DNA of 64,000 nucleotides from Hedera helix (taxonomy: Eukaryota > Streptophyta > Magnoliopsida > Apiales > Araliaceae). The DNA lies in the NCBI GenBank assembly GCA_947179155.2, contig OX359286.1, positions 17,304,413 through 17,368,412 on the forward strand, given 5' to 3'. A program made the translations under genes and the position numbers. Positions 51,101 through 63,598 of the stretch are shown piece by piece. The notes under the pieces are model-generated. The model was not told the origin of the DNA. It saw only the letters and a list, made by a program, of their open reading frames with translations, and made no database searches. Positions within the stretch are counted from its first letter, which is position 1. Each line of letters starts with the position of its first letter.

Positions 51101-52056
51101 ATCCCTCACTTGCTTTAAAGTCAATCGTCTTTTGGTATCCCCATACTATTTTTCTGTAAGTGGTGTACGACACGAATTGCTTAGTAAATGCTCTAGTTAA
51201 TGGATCTGTAATGTTGTACTGAGAGTCTAGCATCTCTATGGCTTCGTTTCTTTTTTAATGATTTCACTAATCATTCTAAATTGCTGCAATACATATTTGG
51301 AATTCAAATAAAACCTAGGTTCCATGGCGAATTAAACTTTTTTAATGCTAGGAACCATTTCAAGTTCTTTAATGAACTTGTTCAACCAAATAATCTCCTT
51401 TGCAACTTTACTTATAGTTATTTACTATGCTTTTGTCACTAAATTAGTAACTCTTTGCTGCTTGGAACTTTTTCAACTTACTGCACCACTATTTAAGGTA
51501 ATCATATAACCTGAAGCATATATGCTGTTATCTTGGTTAGTCTGGAAAAAATTTGAGTCTGTTAAGCCCTCTAGTTTTAAATCAGACCTATAATTAGAAA
51601 CTCTTTTATATTATTTTTCTCCAGGAATGAACTGATATTTGCTTATCATCTATAAGCAATATCAAGTCTGATACATATTATCCATACATGATAGATCCTA
51701 TTGCCGAAACATAAGGTATCTTATTCATGCAATCTCTCATTTCGGTGTTTTTGGGGTTAAATTTTAGGAGTGATTTGTTCCTTGACTCATCAACATGATC
51801 TCTCTTGGAGTTTGGTATGCTAAACATCTTTAGCATCAAATCAATGTACGTTCCTTGGGTCAAGCCGATCATCCTTTACGATCAATCTCTATAGACCTTT
51901 ATCCTCGATATTAGGATATTTCTCCTAAGTCCTTGTTGGAGAAGTGTTATGACAACCACATATTTATTGATTGTAGCATCGGTATGTCACTCCTTATTGG
52001 TAGTATATAAACATATAATACTAGGAATGTCACAGTGCTCCCACTAACCTTTGTAC
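51101..52056 (-). pseudogene. Old copia pol remnant, RT C-terminus and RNase H side
   Basis: On the minus strand MIGLTQGTYIDLMLKMFSIP and KIPYVSAIGSIMYG (51872-51678) match LGLSQSTYIDKVLKRFSM and KIPYASAIGSIMYA of the young element. VSGSTVTFLVLYV near 52040 is the strand before the YVDD box, whose aspartates are lost. The young copia insertion cuts it at 52056; the preceding residues continue on the far side, at 60667. Confidence 0.75.
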
Positions 52057-53595
52057 TATTAGAGTTTATGCCCTAGAGACCAATTATTTAATGTAATTGC
52101 TTAACTTTTCTCGATATTATATTTGATTGAATAAATGATATTATTTTATTATGTTTTTATTTACTGCATTATATAAATGTTAACATAATAAAAGTCCTTA
52201 GAATAGTGATACAATTATATAGCTTCAAGTATGTGACTTGAACATAAGATCATATAATTACAGTTAGTATCATTACTCTTAAATGTCCCTAGTTGAGTAT
52301 CATTGTTAATGGGACAACAATGATGCATTGAGACTAGTATGTGGATTGACTGATGGCCAAATCTCATTGGTCATAAATATATGAGATATTTGAGTCAATG
52401 CATATGTACATGTTAGAGAACAATGTACTGGACAGACCCACCATGAGAATTCTACATGGAGCATTATGCAAAGTGTCATAAGAAATTCTCATAGTGACAA
52501 TAATGTAATGATCCTCCGACCTGAAGTCACTATATTATTACACGAGAATTTGTGTACTTTGATATCATCAAATGTCACCTTTAATAGGGTGGACAATAAA
52601 GGTGATTATTGGGTACATCATGAATCGTGTGAGGAATATGAGTGATCTAGATGGAATTTAACCCTCTTATATATTAGGGGTGATATTCATAGGCCTCTTG
52701 ATTGAGTAGGACTATGAAATGCATGGCCATGCTCAAATATTGATTTGTTTCATATAGTCTACTCATTGATCAAGAAAACTCAGATTAAATTATGAAGAGT
52801 ATGACACATTTCATGCCTCGAGTTTAATCTAGGATATAAGGTTAAAAGGATTAAATTACATTGAAACATTGGTCACGAAAAGGTTGTATCGAATCATCGA
52901 TCTTATTATTATTTGGGTAGCAGTGATGCATTACTAGATGCCGCTCACTGTTTATAATTTTATAATATGATTTTAAAATTATTGCCAACATAATAATAAC
53001 CTATAGGGTCACACACTTAGAACGTATTTAAAAAGGAATTAATTTAAATTGTAAGTATTTAAATATGTCAATATGATTGATAGTATTTAAAATTATGAAT
53101 TTAAATTAATAGGATAATTTATATATATGTATATTAATTAAGTTAGACTTAATTAAGATATAATATATATAAATTCAGATTTTATTTTTTCTAATTAAAT
53201 TAGGTTTTGGTTAATTCCTATTAACTACTATATATATGATATATCAGTAGTCTTAATCACGTAAGGAACAAAAACCAAAAACCCTAGCCGCTTTCAGAAA
53301 GAGGCTAGAGAGAAAAATAATTGGGAAATCCTGATCTTGGTGGCTAGTACCGCGGTTCCTTTTGCTACAGATCGTGGGACGATTCGCGGAGCGTTCGTGT
53401 GGATACTGTAGAGACGCAGTCGCTAGATTGCGTTGAAGATTCGAAGCCATTCCAGAATTCCATCGTCTCCTGTCCATCTCGAATAATCGGTAAATAATCT
53501 AAACCTCTGATTAATCTGGTTTCGCATGGATCTTGTTTTAGGGTTTCAATTTTTTTTTTAAATTCCGCTGCTTTCACTGTGTTGAAACCCTAACA
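52057..53595 (+). repeat. 5' LTR of the young copia element
   Basis: Matches 59123-60661 base for base over most of its length; the terminal TG has become TA here. A TATA-like CTATATATATG lies near 53227, followed by the likely transcript start region around 53250. Confidence 0.95.
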
Positions 53596-53596
53596 G

Positions 53597-53608
53597 TGGT
53601 ATCAGAGC
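53597..53608 (+). promoter_or_regulatory. tRNA primer-binding site of the young copia element
   Basis: TGGTATCAGAGC, complementary to the 3' end of plant initiator-methionine tRNA, one base after the 5' LTR. Confidence 0.9.
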
Positions 53609-55145
53609 TACTTGCGAAACGATTGATTCAGATTACGTGTTTTAATTGTATTCGATATATATGATGTATGATGATGCATGTTTACCGATCTGAAGTTGAA
53701 TATATGATATTCTGCATGTTTGGGTATTCTGGAAATCTATAATATATATGCATGTTTACCGATCTGAAATTGAATATATGATATTCTGCATGTATGGTTA
53801 TTCTGGAAATCTGTAATATATATGCATGTATATGATTTCTGTTAATCGTATCCTACAAGGTGGAATAACAGTACGTCTTATGTTCTAATTGGATTAGAAG
53901 CATGAAGATTCGATTTAATTTGATTAATCGAACTTGGACATATATGATATGTTCTGGGTGTATTGTTACTATGGTGGATTGTATATGATTCTGAAATTGT
54001 TTCAGAGATTCATATACAGATTGTAGTTTTAATAAAATAATAAAAAAAAATTCTAGGGGCGCTGCCCCCGACCCCGCCAGGGGGGAGTCCCCCTCTTGGA
54101 CCCCCCGCCGTAGCGCACGATGGTCGTGACCCCAAATATTTTTATAAATTGTGTTATGTGCTTATTGTGATATGCATGGTGCACAGTTATGGCTCTTTTG
54201 ACCCATAGGATTAGTGGTTTTTGGTTTTTGAAATACGACTTGCATGTCGTGCCTTTCTATATTCTGATGTAATATTCTCTTCTCATCTAAATCCCCTCGA
54301 ATGTAACTCGAGGTTTCTTTATAACATGTAATGTACAAGTGTAATCAAGAAGACAAGATGATGATGGAGAGGAGACACACGTGAACGAGGAAGGTCCAAC
54401 GAAGCTACTATTTTGAAGACCTTTTACCACCTTAGACTGACCTTTAATCTTTTCATTAGCTTGAAAGGATTGACATAGGGTTGGGCCATAACTGTGACAC
54501 GTTTAATTTTTGTACTTTATTTATGCTTGTATACGATATGCTATGATAAATAACGTGCATGCTTAATAAGATTAAAATTGGTGAGATCTAAATTAATTAA
54601 TAAAATCCCTCATAAAATTATTAAGTCTAAATCAGATGCCTTCCTTCCAATGAATGACACTCATCAAGACCTTGATCAATGAATGTAGGTTTGCCAAAGC
54701 AAAGTACCCCATTTATCTTGGTAAGATGCGATAGGATAATTGTGATATCCAAAATGTTAAAATCATTGGGCCCGACTTAACTAAGTTATCTCAATAGGAT
54801 TGTGGACTTAGAGGCATAGAGTTTGACAGGTACCATTAGATGGACTAGAACAAATGTTGTTCACCAAACTATCTAAGAGTTATATATGATATAATTGACA
54901 AATGGTTGTCTACCTAAATAGTTATGTTTTAAGAGATTAGCCAAAGCTAACTTAAGGCGTAATGAAATATGGATCTTAGCTCACTAGAAAGATTTAATAG
55001 AAAATGCTTTCCGAATTAATGGTGAGGGCTATTAATTTGATTAAAATAGTGGGAGGTATATTTGGAATGTACTATTATCAATTACATAATATCAAAACTC
55101 TGCAATTTGACTTATTATTTTTGCACTTATAAATTGTAGATATCA
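53609..55145 (+). other. Leader region of the young copia element
   Basis: Non-coding. It carries a 75-bp tandem duplication (about 53676-53825, unit with TTTACCGATCTGAA and TATGATATTCTGCATGT) and a striking GC-rich island at 54056-54120 with hairpin-forming runs (GGGGGAGTCCCCC). No ORF. Confidence 0.7.
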
Positions 55146-58100
55146 ATGGCAACCAACAACACAAATAGTCTTTCACTACGATCAGTCCTTGAGAAGGAAA
55201 AGCTGAGTGGAATTAATTTTCTAGACTGACATAGGAACTTGAGGATTGTCCTCAAACAAGAGCTCAAGCTCTATGTCCTTGATGGGCCCATTCCTGCAAC
55301 ACCAGCTAACACTGCACCACGTGCAGAGCATAATGCTTATAAGAAGCATCAAGATGATGCTCTGGACGTGAGTTGTCTCATGCTAGCAACTATGAACTCT
55401 GAGCTTCAGAAGCAACATGAGTTAATGGATGCTTATGACATGATCGAGCATCTCAAGAAATTGTTCGCAGGCATGCTCGACATGAAAGGTATGATACAAG
55501 CAAGGCATTGTATCACTGCAAGATGGGTGAACGTGATCCAGTTGGTCCACTTGTTCTGAAAATGATTGGGTATATTGAGTACCTTGCTAGGTTGGGTTTT
55601 TCGATTACCGCGGAAGCCCAAACTGATCTAGTTTTGTAATCTTTGAACAGCAGCTACTCGCAATTTTTCATGAATTACCTCATGAATGAAATTACGAAAC
55701 CACTTACTGAGTTGTTGAGCATGTTAAGAACTGTCGAGAACAACATGAAAAAGGCAGGACCCGATCCCATAATGATGGTGCAAAAGGGGAATGCTAAGGG
55801 AAAAGGGAAAAGCAAGAAGAAGATAGGATCTAAATCTGGTGCCAAACCCAATTTCAAAAATAAACAGGCTTTAAAACCTAAAGGTGGGGTAGCTAAAGAA
55901 GGTGATTGTCACTTCTGTGGAAAACCTAGACACTGGAAGAGGAATTGTCATGCATATCTGGAATAACTCAAGAAAAAGAAAGGAAGTACGACTTCTGATT
56001 CAGGTATATATGTTATAGAAGTCAATTTGTCTACTTCTACATCATGGGTATTAGATACTGGATGTGGTTCTCACATTTGTGTTAATGTGCAGGAACTCCG
56101 AAGGAGTAGGACTTTGGCGAAAGGAGAGGCTACGAGTTGGGAATGGAGCAAAAGTTGCTGCACTAGCCGTAGGAACTTATCATTTATCTTTGCCCACTGG
56201 GCTAGTATTAGACTTAGAGGATTGTTATTTTGTGCCTGCTATGAGCAAAAACATTATTTATGTTTCTTGTTTGGACAAGAAAGGTTTTTCGTTTTTAATA
56301 AAGAACAATAGTTGTTCGTTTTACTTAAATGAAATATGTTATGGTGTTGCACAATTGTTTAATGGTCTTTATATTCTTGCTTTAGAGATGCCTATCTATA
56401 ACATAAATACAAAACGATTTAAATCAAATGATTCAAATCCGACATATCTCTGGCACTGTCGTTTAGGCCATATAAATGAGAAACGTATATCCAAACTCCA
56501 TAAAGATGGGTTTCTGGATTCATTTGATTTTGAATCATATGAGAAATGCAAATCTTGTTTATTAGGTAAGATGACTAATTCCCCTTTCACTGGTCACAGT
56601 GAACGGGCTAGTGATATATTGAGACTTATACATAGTGATGTATGTGGACCCATGAGTTCATTAGCAAGAGGTAGGTTCTATTACTTCATTACATTTACTG
56701 ATGACTTCAGTAGATATGGATATGTGTATCTTATGAGACACAAATCCGAATCCTTAGAAAAGTTCAAGGAATTCAAGAATGAAGTTCAAAACCAATTTGG
56801 TAAAAGTATAAAAGCCATTCCATCCGATCGAGGTGGTGAATCCTTAAGCCAAGATTTTGATGACCTTCTAAAGGAGTGTGGTATTATATCACAACTCACT
56901 CCACCTGGAACACCACAATGGAATGGTGTGTCTGAGAGGAGGAATCGCACCTTGTTGGACATGGTCCGATCAATGATGAGTCATGCAGATCTTCCAATAA
57001 GCTTCTGGGGTCATGCCCTAGAGACAACTGCATTCACACTTAACCGTGTTCCTACAAAGACGGTTCAAAAGACACTATATGAGATGTGGACTGGGAAACG
57101 TCCTAGTATGTCGTTCATGAAGATTTGGGGTTGTGAGGCGTTTGTAAAACGTCTGGCTTCTGACAAGCTCGGACCCAAATCTGACAAATGTAATTTTGTG
57201 GGATACCCTAAGGAAACAAAAGGGTATTATTTCTACAAACCTTCTGAGAACAAAGTGGTTGTTTCTCGAACTGGTATTTTTCTAGAAAGAGAATTTGTCT
57301 CCAAAGGAAACAGTGGGAGGAAAGTAGAACTCGAAGAAATTTGTGAACCAAAAAATATCATTGAACCTGAGTTGGAACATGAGCAGGAACCACAAGATAT
57401 TGTGGAAAGTGAACCTGCTAAAATTACACAAGGCATTCGTAGATCTAGTAGGACACGCCAAGAGCCCGAGAGATATTATGGATTTCTTGTGACTCAAAAC
57501 GGTGATGTTATGCTCATAGATCAGGATGAGCCTGCTTCCTACCAAGAAGCTATGAATGGACCAGATTCTGAGAGATGGCTTGAAGCCATGAAATCTGAGA
57601 TGGACTCCATGTATACTAACCAAGTATGGACTTTGGTTGATCCACCCGAAGGGGTAAAACCAATCGGGTGCAAATGGGTTTTCAAGAAGAAAATCGACAC
57701 GGATGGTAATGTACAAACCTACAAAGGCCGACTGGTAGCAAAAGGTTTCAAACAAGTTCAAGGTGTTGACTATGATGAAACCTTCTCTCCAGTGGCAATG
57801 GTTAAATCCATCAGGATCTTACTTGCTATTGTAGCCTTTTATGATTACGAAATCTGGCAGATGGATGTCAAAACTGCTTTCCTTAATGGAAATCTCCTTG
57901 AGGATGTGTACATGACACAACCTGAGGGTTTTGTCACTCCAAAGGATGCTGGAAAGGTATGTAAGCTGCAGCGATCCATTTATGGATTGAAGCAAGCTTC
58001 TCGGAGTTGGAATCTTCGATTTGATGAAGCAGTCAAAGAGTTTGGCTTTATAAAAAATGAAGATGAACCTTGTGTATATAAGAAGGTTAGTGGGAGTCAG

Positions 58101-59108
58101 ATTGTATTCCTGGTATTATATGTAGACGACATATTAATTATTGGGAATGACGTTCCTTCCTTACAGGCTGTAAAAACATGGTTAGGAAAATGTTTCTCCA
58201 TGAAAGATTTGGGCGATGCAACCTACATTTTAGGTATCAAGATCTATCAAGATAGATCGAGAAAAATGCTCGGCCTAAGTCAAAGTACATATATTGATAA
58301 AGTGCTGAAACGGTTCAGCATGCAAGAGGCAAAAAGAGGACACTTACCCATGACTCATGGTGTAAAGATCTCTAAGGCCCAATGTCCTAAATCACAAGAT
58401 GATGAGGAACGTATGAGAAAGATTCCTTATGCTTCAGCAATTGGATCTATCATGTATGCAATGATATGTACTCGTCCGGATGTTTCGTATGCTTTGAGCA
58501 TGACGAGCAGATACCAGTCGAATCCAGGTGAAGGTCACTGGACAGCAGTCAAGAATATCCTCAAGTACCTGAGAAGGACTAAGGATTCATTCTTGGTATA
58601 TGGAGGTGAAAATGAACTGGCAGTAAAGGGTTACACAGATGCTAGTTTCCAGACTGACAGCGATGACTATAAGTCTCAGTCAGGTTTTGTGTTTTGCATT
58701 AATGGTGGTGCTGTTAGCTGGAAAAGTTCGAAGCAAGAGACAGTAGCCGATTCTACAACAGAGGATGAGTATATGGCTACTTCTAGTGCAGCCAAGGAGG
58801 CTGTATGGATTAAAAAGTTCGTCACTGAACTTGGTGTTGTTCCAACCCTTGTTGATCCAGTTGAGTTATACTGTGATAATGATGGAGTCATTGCACAGGC
58901 TAAGGAACCTATATCTCACTAACGATCCAAGCATATACTTAGGCGGTATCATCTCATCCGTGAAATCATTAATAAAGGAGATGTACATATATGCAAAGTG
59001 CCAACAGATAATAATGTTGCAGATCCACTGACCAAGACTTTGTCGCAGCAGAAGCACGAAGGTCACACTAGTTCCATAGGTATTAGATACATGAGTGATT
59101 GGCTCTAA
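55146..59108 (+). pseudogene. gag-pol of the young copia element (TNT1-94-like), broken
   Basis: gag starts MATNNTNSLSLRSVLEKEKL at 55146. A nucleocapsid zinc knuckle C-X2-C-X4-H-X4-C is at 55907-55948 and the protease DTG at 56054-56062. Integrase has H56454, H56466 and C56547/C56556 (zinc) and D56637, D56826, E56934 (DDE, with 35 residues between the last two). RT YVDD is at 58119-58130. RNase H shows GYTDASF and CDNDGVIA, ending DWL at 59108. Lesions: TGA at 55227, single-base frameshift near 55490, TAA at 55637, TAA at 55964, frameshift near 56130, TAA at 58920. The longest intact stretch is about 930 codons from protease to RNase H. Order and motifs are copia type (integrase before RT). 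Confidence 0.9.
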
Positions 59109-59110
59109 TA

Positions 59111-59122
59111 CAAGTGGGAGAT
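59111..59122 (+). promoter_or_regulatory. Polypurine tract of the young copia element
   Basis: CAAGTGGGAGAT directly before the 3' LTR start at 59123. Confidence 0.8.
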
Positions 59123-60661
59123 TGTTAGAGTTTATGCCCTAGAGGCCAATTATTTAATGTAATTGCTTAACTTTTCTCGATATTATATTTGATTGAATAA
59201 ATGATATTATTTTATTATGTTTTTATTTACTGCGTTATATAAATGTTAACATAATAAAAGTCCTTAGAATAGTGATACAATTATATAGCTTCAAGTATGT
59301 GACTTGAACATAAGATCATATAATTACAGTTAGTATCATTACTCTTAAATGTCCCTAGTTGAGTATCATTGTTAATGGGACAACAATGATGCATTGAGAC
59401 TAGTATGTGGATTGACTGATGGCCAAATCTCATTGGTCATAAATATATGAGATATTTGAGTCAATGCATATGTACATGTTAGAGAACAATGTACTGGACA
59501 GACCCACCATGAGAATTCTACATGGAGCATTATGCAAAGTGTCATAAGAAATTCTCATAGTGACAATAATGTAATGATCCTCCGACCTGAAGTCACTATA
59601 TTATTACACGAGAATTTGTGTACTTTGATATCATCAAATGTCACCTTTAATAGGGTGGACAATAAAGGTGATTATTGGGTACATCATGAATCGTGTGAGG
59701 AATATGAGTGATCTAGATGGAATTTAACCCTCTTATATATTAGGGGTGATATCCATAGGCCTCTTGATTGAGTAGGACTATGAAATGCATGGCCATGCTC
59801 AAATATTGATTTGTTTCATATAGTCTACTCATTGATCAAGAAAACTCAGATTAAATTATGAAGAGTATGACACATTTCATGCCTCGAGTTTAATCTAGGA
59901 TATAAGGTTAAAAAGATTAAATTACATTGAAACATTGGTCACGAAAAGGTTGTATCGAATCATCGATCTTATTATTATTTGGGTAGCAGTGATGCATTAC
60001 TAGATGCCGCTCACTGTTTATAATTTTATAATATGATTTTAAAATTATTGCCAACATAATAATAACCTATAGGGTCACACACTTAGAACATATTTAAAAA
60101 GGAATTAATTTAAATTGTAAGTATTTAAATATGTCAATATGATTGATAGTATTTAAAATTATGAATTTAAATTAATAGGATAATTTATATATATGTATAT
60201 TAATTAAGTTAGACTTAATTAAGACATAATATATATAAATTCAGATTTATTTTTTCTAATTAAATTAGGTTTTGGTTAATTCCTATTAACTACTATATAT
60301 ATGATATATCAGTAGTCTTAATCACGTAAGGAACAAAAACCAAAACCCCTAGCCGCTTTCAGAAAGAGGCTAGAGAGAAAAATAATTGGGAAATCCTGAT
60401 CTTGGTGGCTAGTATCGCGATTCCTTTTGCTACAGATCGTGGGACGATTCGCGGAGCGTTCGTGTAGATATTGTAGAGACGCAGTCGCTAGATTGCGTTG
60501 AAGATTCGAAGTCGTTCCAGAATTCCATCGTCTCCTGTCCATCTCGAATAATCGGTAAATAATCTAAACCTCTGATTAATCTGGTTTCGCATGGATCCTG
60601 TTGTAGGGTTTCAAATTTTTTTTTTAAATTCCGCTGCTTTCACTGTGTTGAAACCCTAACA
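59123..60661 (+). repeat. 3' LTR of the young copia element
   Basis: Starts TGTTAGAG and ends CCCTAACA. Same 1539-bp length as the 5' LTR. Confidence 0.95.
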
Positions 60662-60666
60662 TGTAC

Positions 60667-60715
60667 ACACTTGATTCATCATCGTCTTTGATAAAATCAA
60701 ACTCCTTTGATTGTC
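60667..60715 (-). pseudogene. Old copia RT fragment between two insertions
   Basis: On the minus strand it encodes KEFDFIKDDDESSVY, equivalent to the EFGFIKNEDEPCVY segment of the young element. It is bounded on the right by the solo LTR and on the left by the young copia. Confidence 0.8.
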
Positions 60716-62325
60716 TGATAGGGTTAAATTATATGATATTTTTATTCTACAACACTTAGTTTTTATATTTATTGTGTGCTTAAATGTTTAATTATTTAGC
60801 TTATTTTAGTTTTGATAGGTTTTATAGGATTTTAGTTAATTTATGATAATTTAGGTAATTTTATAGTATTTTTATATTTCCCTTTATTTATGTATTTTTA
60901 TTTATTTGTAGTATTTTAGGAATTTTATTTATTATTATGTGTTTTTATTATTTTTATATTATTTTTATTTATTTTTAATTATTTTATATTTTATTTTGTA
61001 GGAAAAATAAGCTTGGGGGCAAATCTGTAAATTCTGCAAAGATCTAGGGACAAAATGGTAAATAAGCAGCAAGAATGGCAGCTGCGCAACGCGTGCGCAT
61101 AGGAGAAGCAATGACGTCGTTTGGTCAGAAGAAGATAGAAGAAGGGCCGTGCAATGCGCGGTTGAGCAGCAGCACTGCGGAAAAGCTGGAACGGCGCCGT
61201 TTCACCAGAGGAAGGTACCGTGCAATGCGCGGCTGACGTTGACCGCGTCCACTGTAGCGAAGGGCGTGTTTGCCGTGCGCGAAAATTGGCCAGAAATTAG
61301 ATTATTCGCGAATTTTGCATTAATTTGATTCCAAATTGGATTTTAATGTCAATTAGGGTTAGGATAATAATTATTTTATTTTTAATTATAAATCCTATTA
61401 GGGTTTGGATAAGTTAGAGGCCTATAAATAGAGGGCCAATATCTCATTATTCATTGTAAGTTTTTGGGAGATCTTTCTCCTAGTTTCTTGGAGAGAGCTT
61501 TTCAACTAGTGAAGATTATTTTGAAGGATGTTAGGCTAAGTTTTTATTTTCAGTTATAAAGGGATGTTGAACCTTATTTTTAATTGATATTTTAATTGAG
61601 TTTTATAATATATTCCTTCATGCATGAGATTTCTTCTTGATAATCTGTTTTAATTGTTTTATGATATTTGCTTGATTGATTTGATAAGGGCCTATTAAGT
61701 TAATCAATAATTTATCATATACTAGATTAAGATTTGATATTAAGCAAACGATATTTTATCTGATCATAAGTAGCAATTAATAATATTTGATTGTGGACAA
61801 ACTTTTGAATATTGTTATGATTATCAAGATGACAAGTTAAATAATCTGCGAATAATCTAATTCTCTAATTTTTAATGCAACTGTTATATTAAATCTAGAC
61901 TGATAGTTCTAGGTTGTATGATAGTTAGGGTCTTTTGTGAGCGATTGTTGCATTAGATTTATAATTTAAGGAGGATTTCGGGTAGCTTGGCGATTGTCGG
62001 TTATCTAAGATTATTAATTTCAATTGAAGGAAAAGATAATAATAACTTGATTAATTTGTTGATTAAAAAAAGGGGATACTGAACTAAGGAACTGAAGTTT
62101 GTTTTAATTGATTTTTTTCATATTTATTTATTATTCAGTTTTATTTGTTTAAATTTTAATTAGTTAATTAATAATTCAAAATCCCCCATTTAATTAGATA
62201 TTTTTGAAAACATTAGATTTATTAAAACAATTCACTCTCTGTGGGTTCGATTCTTACTTTCACTACTACATTAATATTTGTTTTAAAGTAAAATTTTATT
62301 TTTGGTTGCCTACGACAGCATCCCA
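60716..62325 (+). mobile_element. Solo Athila-like gypsy LTR inserted in the old copia RT
   Basis: TGATAGGG ... ATCCCA, 1610 bp, flanked by the perfect 5-bp duplication TTGTC (60711-60715 and 62326-62330). A TATA box CTATAAATAGAGGG is at about 61423. The right half matches the LTR at 2054-3265. The stretch 61010-61290 is markedly more GC-rich than the rest (GTGCAATGCGCGG twice). Confidence 0.85.
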
Positions 62326-63598
62326 TTGTCTCATCAAAACGGATGTTCCATCTTTGAGAAACTTGCTTCAATCCATAATTTGATTGTCATAGCTTACATA
62401 CTTGATTTACTCCATCTCTATGGAGACAAATCCCTTTGGTTGTATCATACATACATCATTTTTGTATAATAAACTGCAACTGCAAGTAAAATTCGAATGG
62501 ATATATGCATTTTCACTAGTGAAATTCTTTATCATAGTTAACTCCTTGACCTTGTATAAACCTTTTTTTTACCACTAGTCAGGTCATATAGGTCTCCACC
62601 TTTTTATCTACTTTAGTCTTTCTAAAAGACCCATTTTGGATTTCATGGTCAACAGTCATTTCTCTTGAGTCTCTACTCATTCCTCATCGTATATAAGTGG
62701 ATCATCATCTACTATAATGTGTACCTCATCATCATCATCTATGATGAATCCATACCTTTAAGGTATCTTCGGTACTAAACCAGATTTACGACTTGGTTGT
62801 AGTACAATAGGTTTAATTACTTGAATAGATTCCTTCATTTGATCTATAATATTTTGTAGTTCTTGAACTTTTTTAAGATCTATCTAACACCCACTAACCC
62901 CTTCAGGGATAAACTCATTTTTCCTTGAAGGCAACGTGTTTCGACAAACACCTTTTACTTAATTGAATTATAGAAGTAATACCCTATATTTTCTTTAGGA
63001 TATCCCACAAGTTTACACTTGTCAGATATTGTCCCAAGCTTATCCTTTTCAAACCATTTGACATAAGTTGGATAATTCAAATCTTAACATACTTAAGACT
63101 TAGTTTTCCCCTATGCATAACTCATATGGAGTTTTAGGGACGAAATTTGATGGCACCTGTTAAGTAGGTATGTATGCAGCCGTTTCTAGGATAAAATCCT
63201 AGAAGGATACTGGAAGATATTGTGAGTGAAAACCATTTCGCTTGAGATGATCTAGAAACTTACTACTTAAACTTCTTGATCTAATCGAAAAACTTTAATA
63301 CTTTTGGCTATTAGTTTATGTACTTTACTTTTGAATTCTTTGAATGTTTCAAATGATTTGGATTTGTATTTCATTAAATACATATATCGAAATATAGAAT
63401 CATCAGTGAAAGTAATATATGAATACCCTTCTATTGCATATGTTGTCATAGGTCCCACACACAACTATGTGTACCAATTCTCACAACTCTACAACTCTCT
63501 CTCCATATCCATTAAATGAAGATTTAGTCATATTATCCTTGATATAAGATTTATAAGTTATATTTGATTCATAATCAAAAGGCTCTAAAAACTTATGT
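62326..63598 (-). pseudogene. Old copia pol remnant: integrase and N-terminal RT
   Basis: On the minus strand: EPFDYESN near 63580, MTKSSF, the integrase core segment YSYITFTDDSIFRYMYLMKY (near 63420) and FETFKEFKSKV. A linker follows with YGFIIDDDDEVHIIVDDDPL (near 62730), then RT residues YGLKQVSQRWNIRFDET just before 62331. Several stops and frame shifts. It is clearly an older relative of the young copia element. Confidence 0.75.

Larger units (their letters stand above)
52057..60661 (+). mobile_element. Young full-length Ty1/copia retrotransposon
   Basis: 8605-bp element with two 1539-bp LTRs, perfect 5-bp duplication TGTAC (52052-52056 and 60662-60666), an initiator-Met primer-binding site, a 1.5-kb leader, a gag-pol reading region (55146-59108) and a polypurine tract. 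By eye the LTRs differ by about 16 substitutions and two single-base indels, about 1%, so insertion is recent. It lies inside the RT of an older minus-strand copia element. The gag-pol has six disabling lesions, so the copy is not autonomous. Confidence 0.95.

Noticed and set aside
57282..57761. Minus-strand 159-codon frame
   Set aside because: Shadow of the copia pol gene on the plus strand.
56064..58922. 952-codon frame as a functional host gene
   Set aside because: Motif order (integrase, RT, RNase H) and flanking LTRs show it is copia pol; frameshifts and stops on both sides break the polyprotein.
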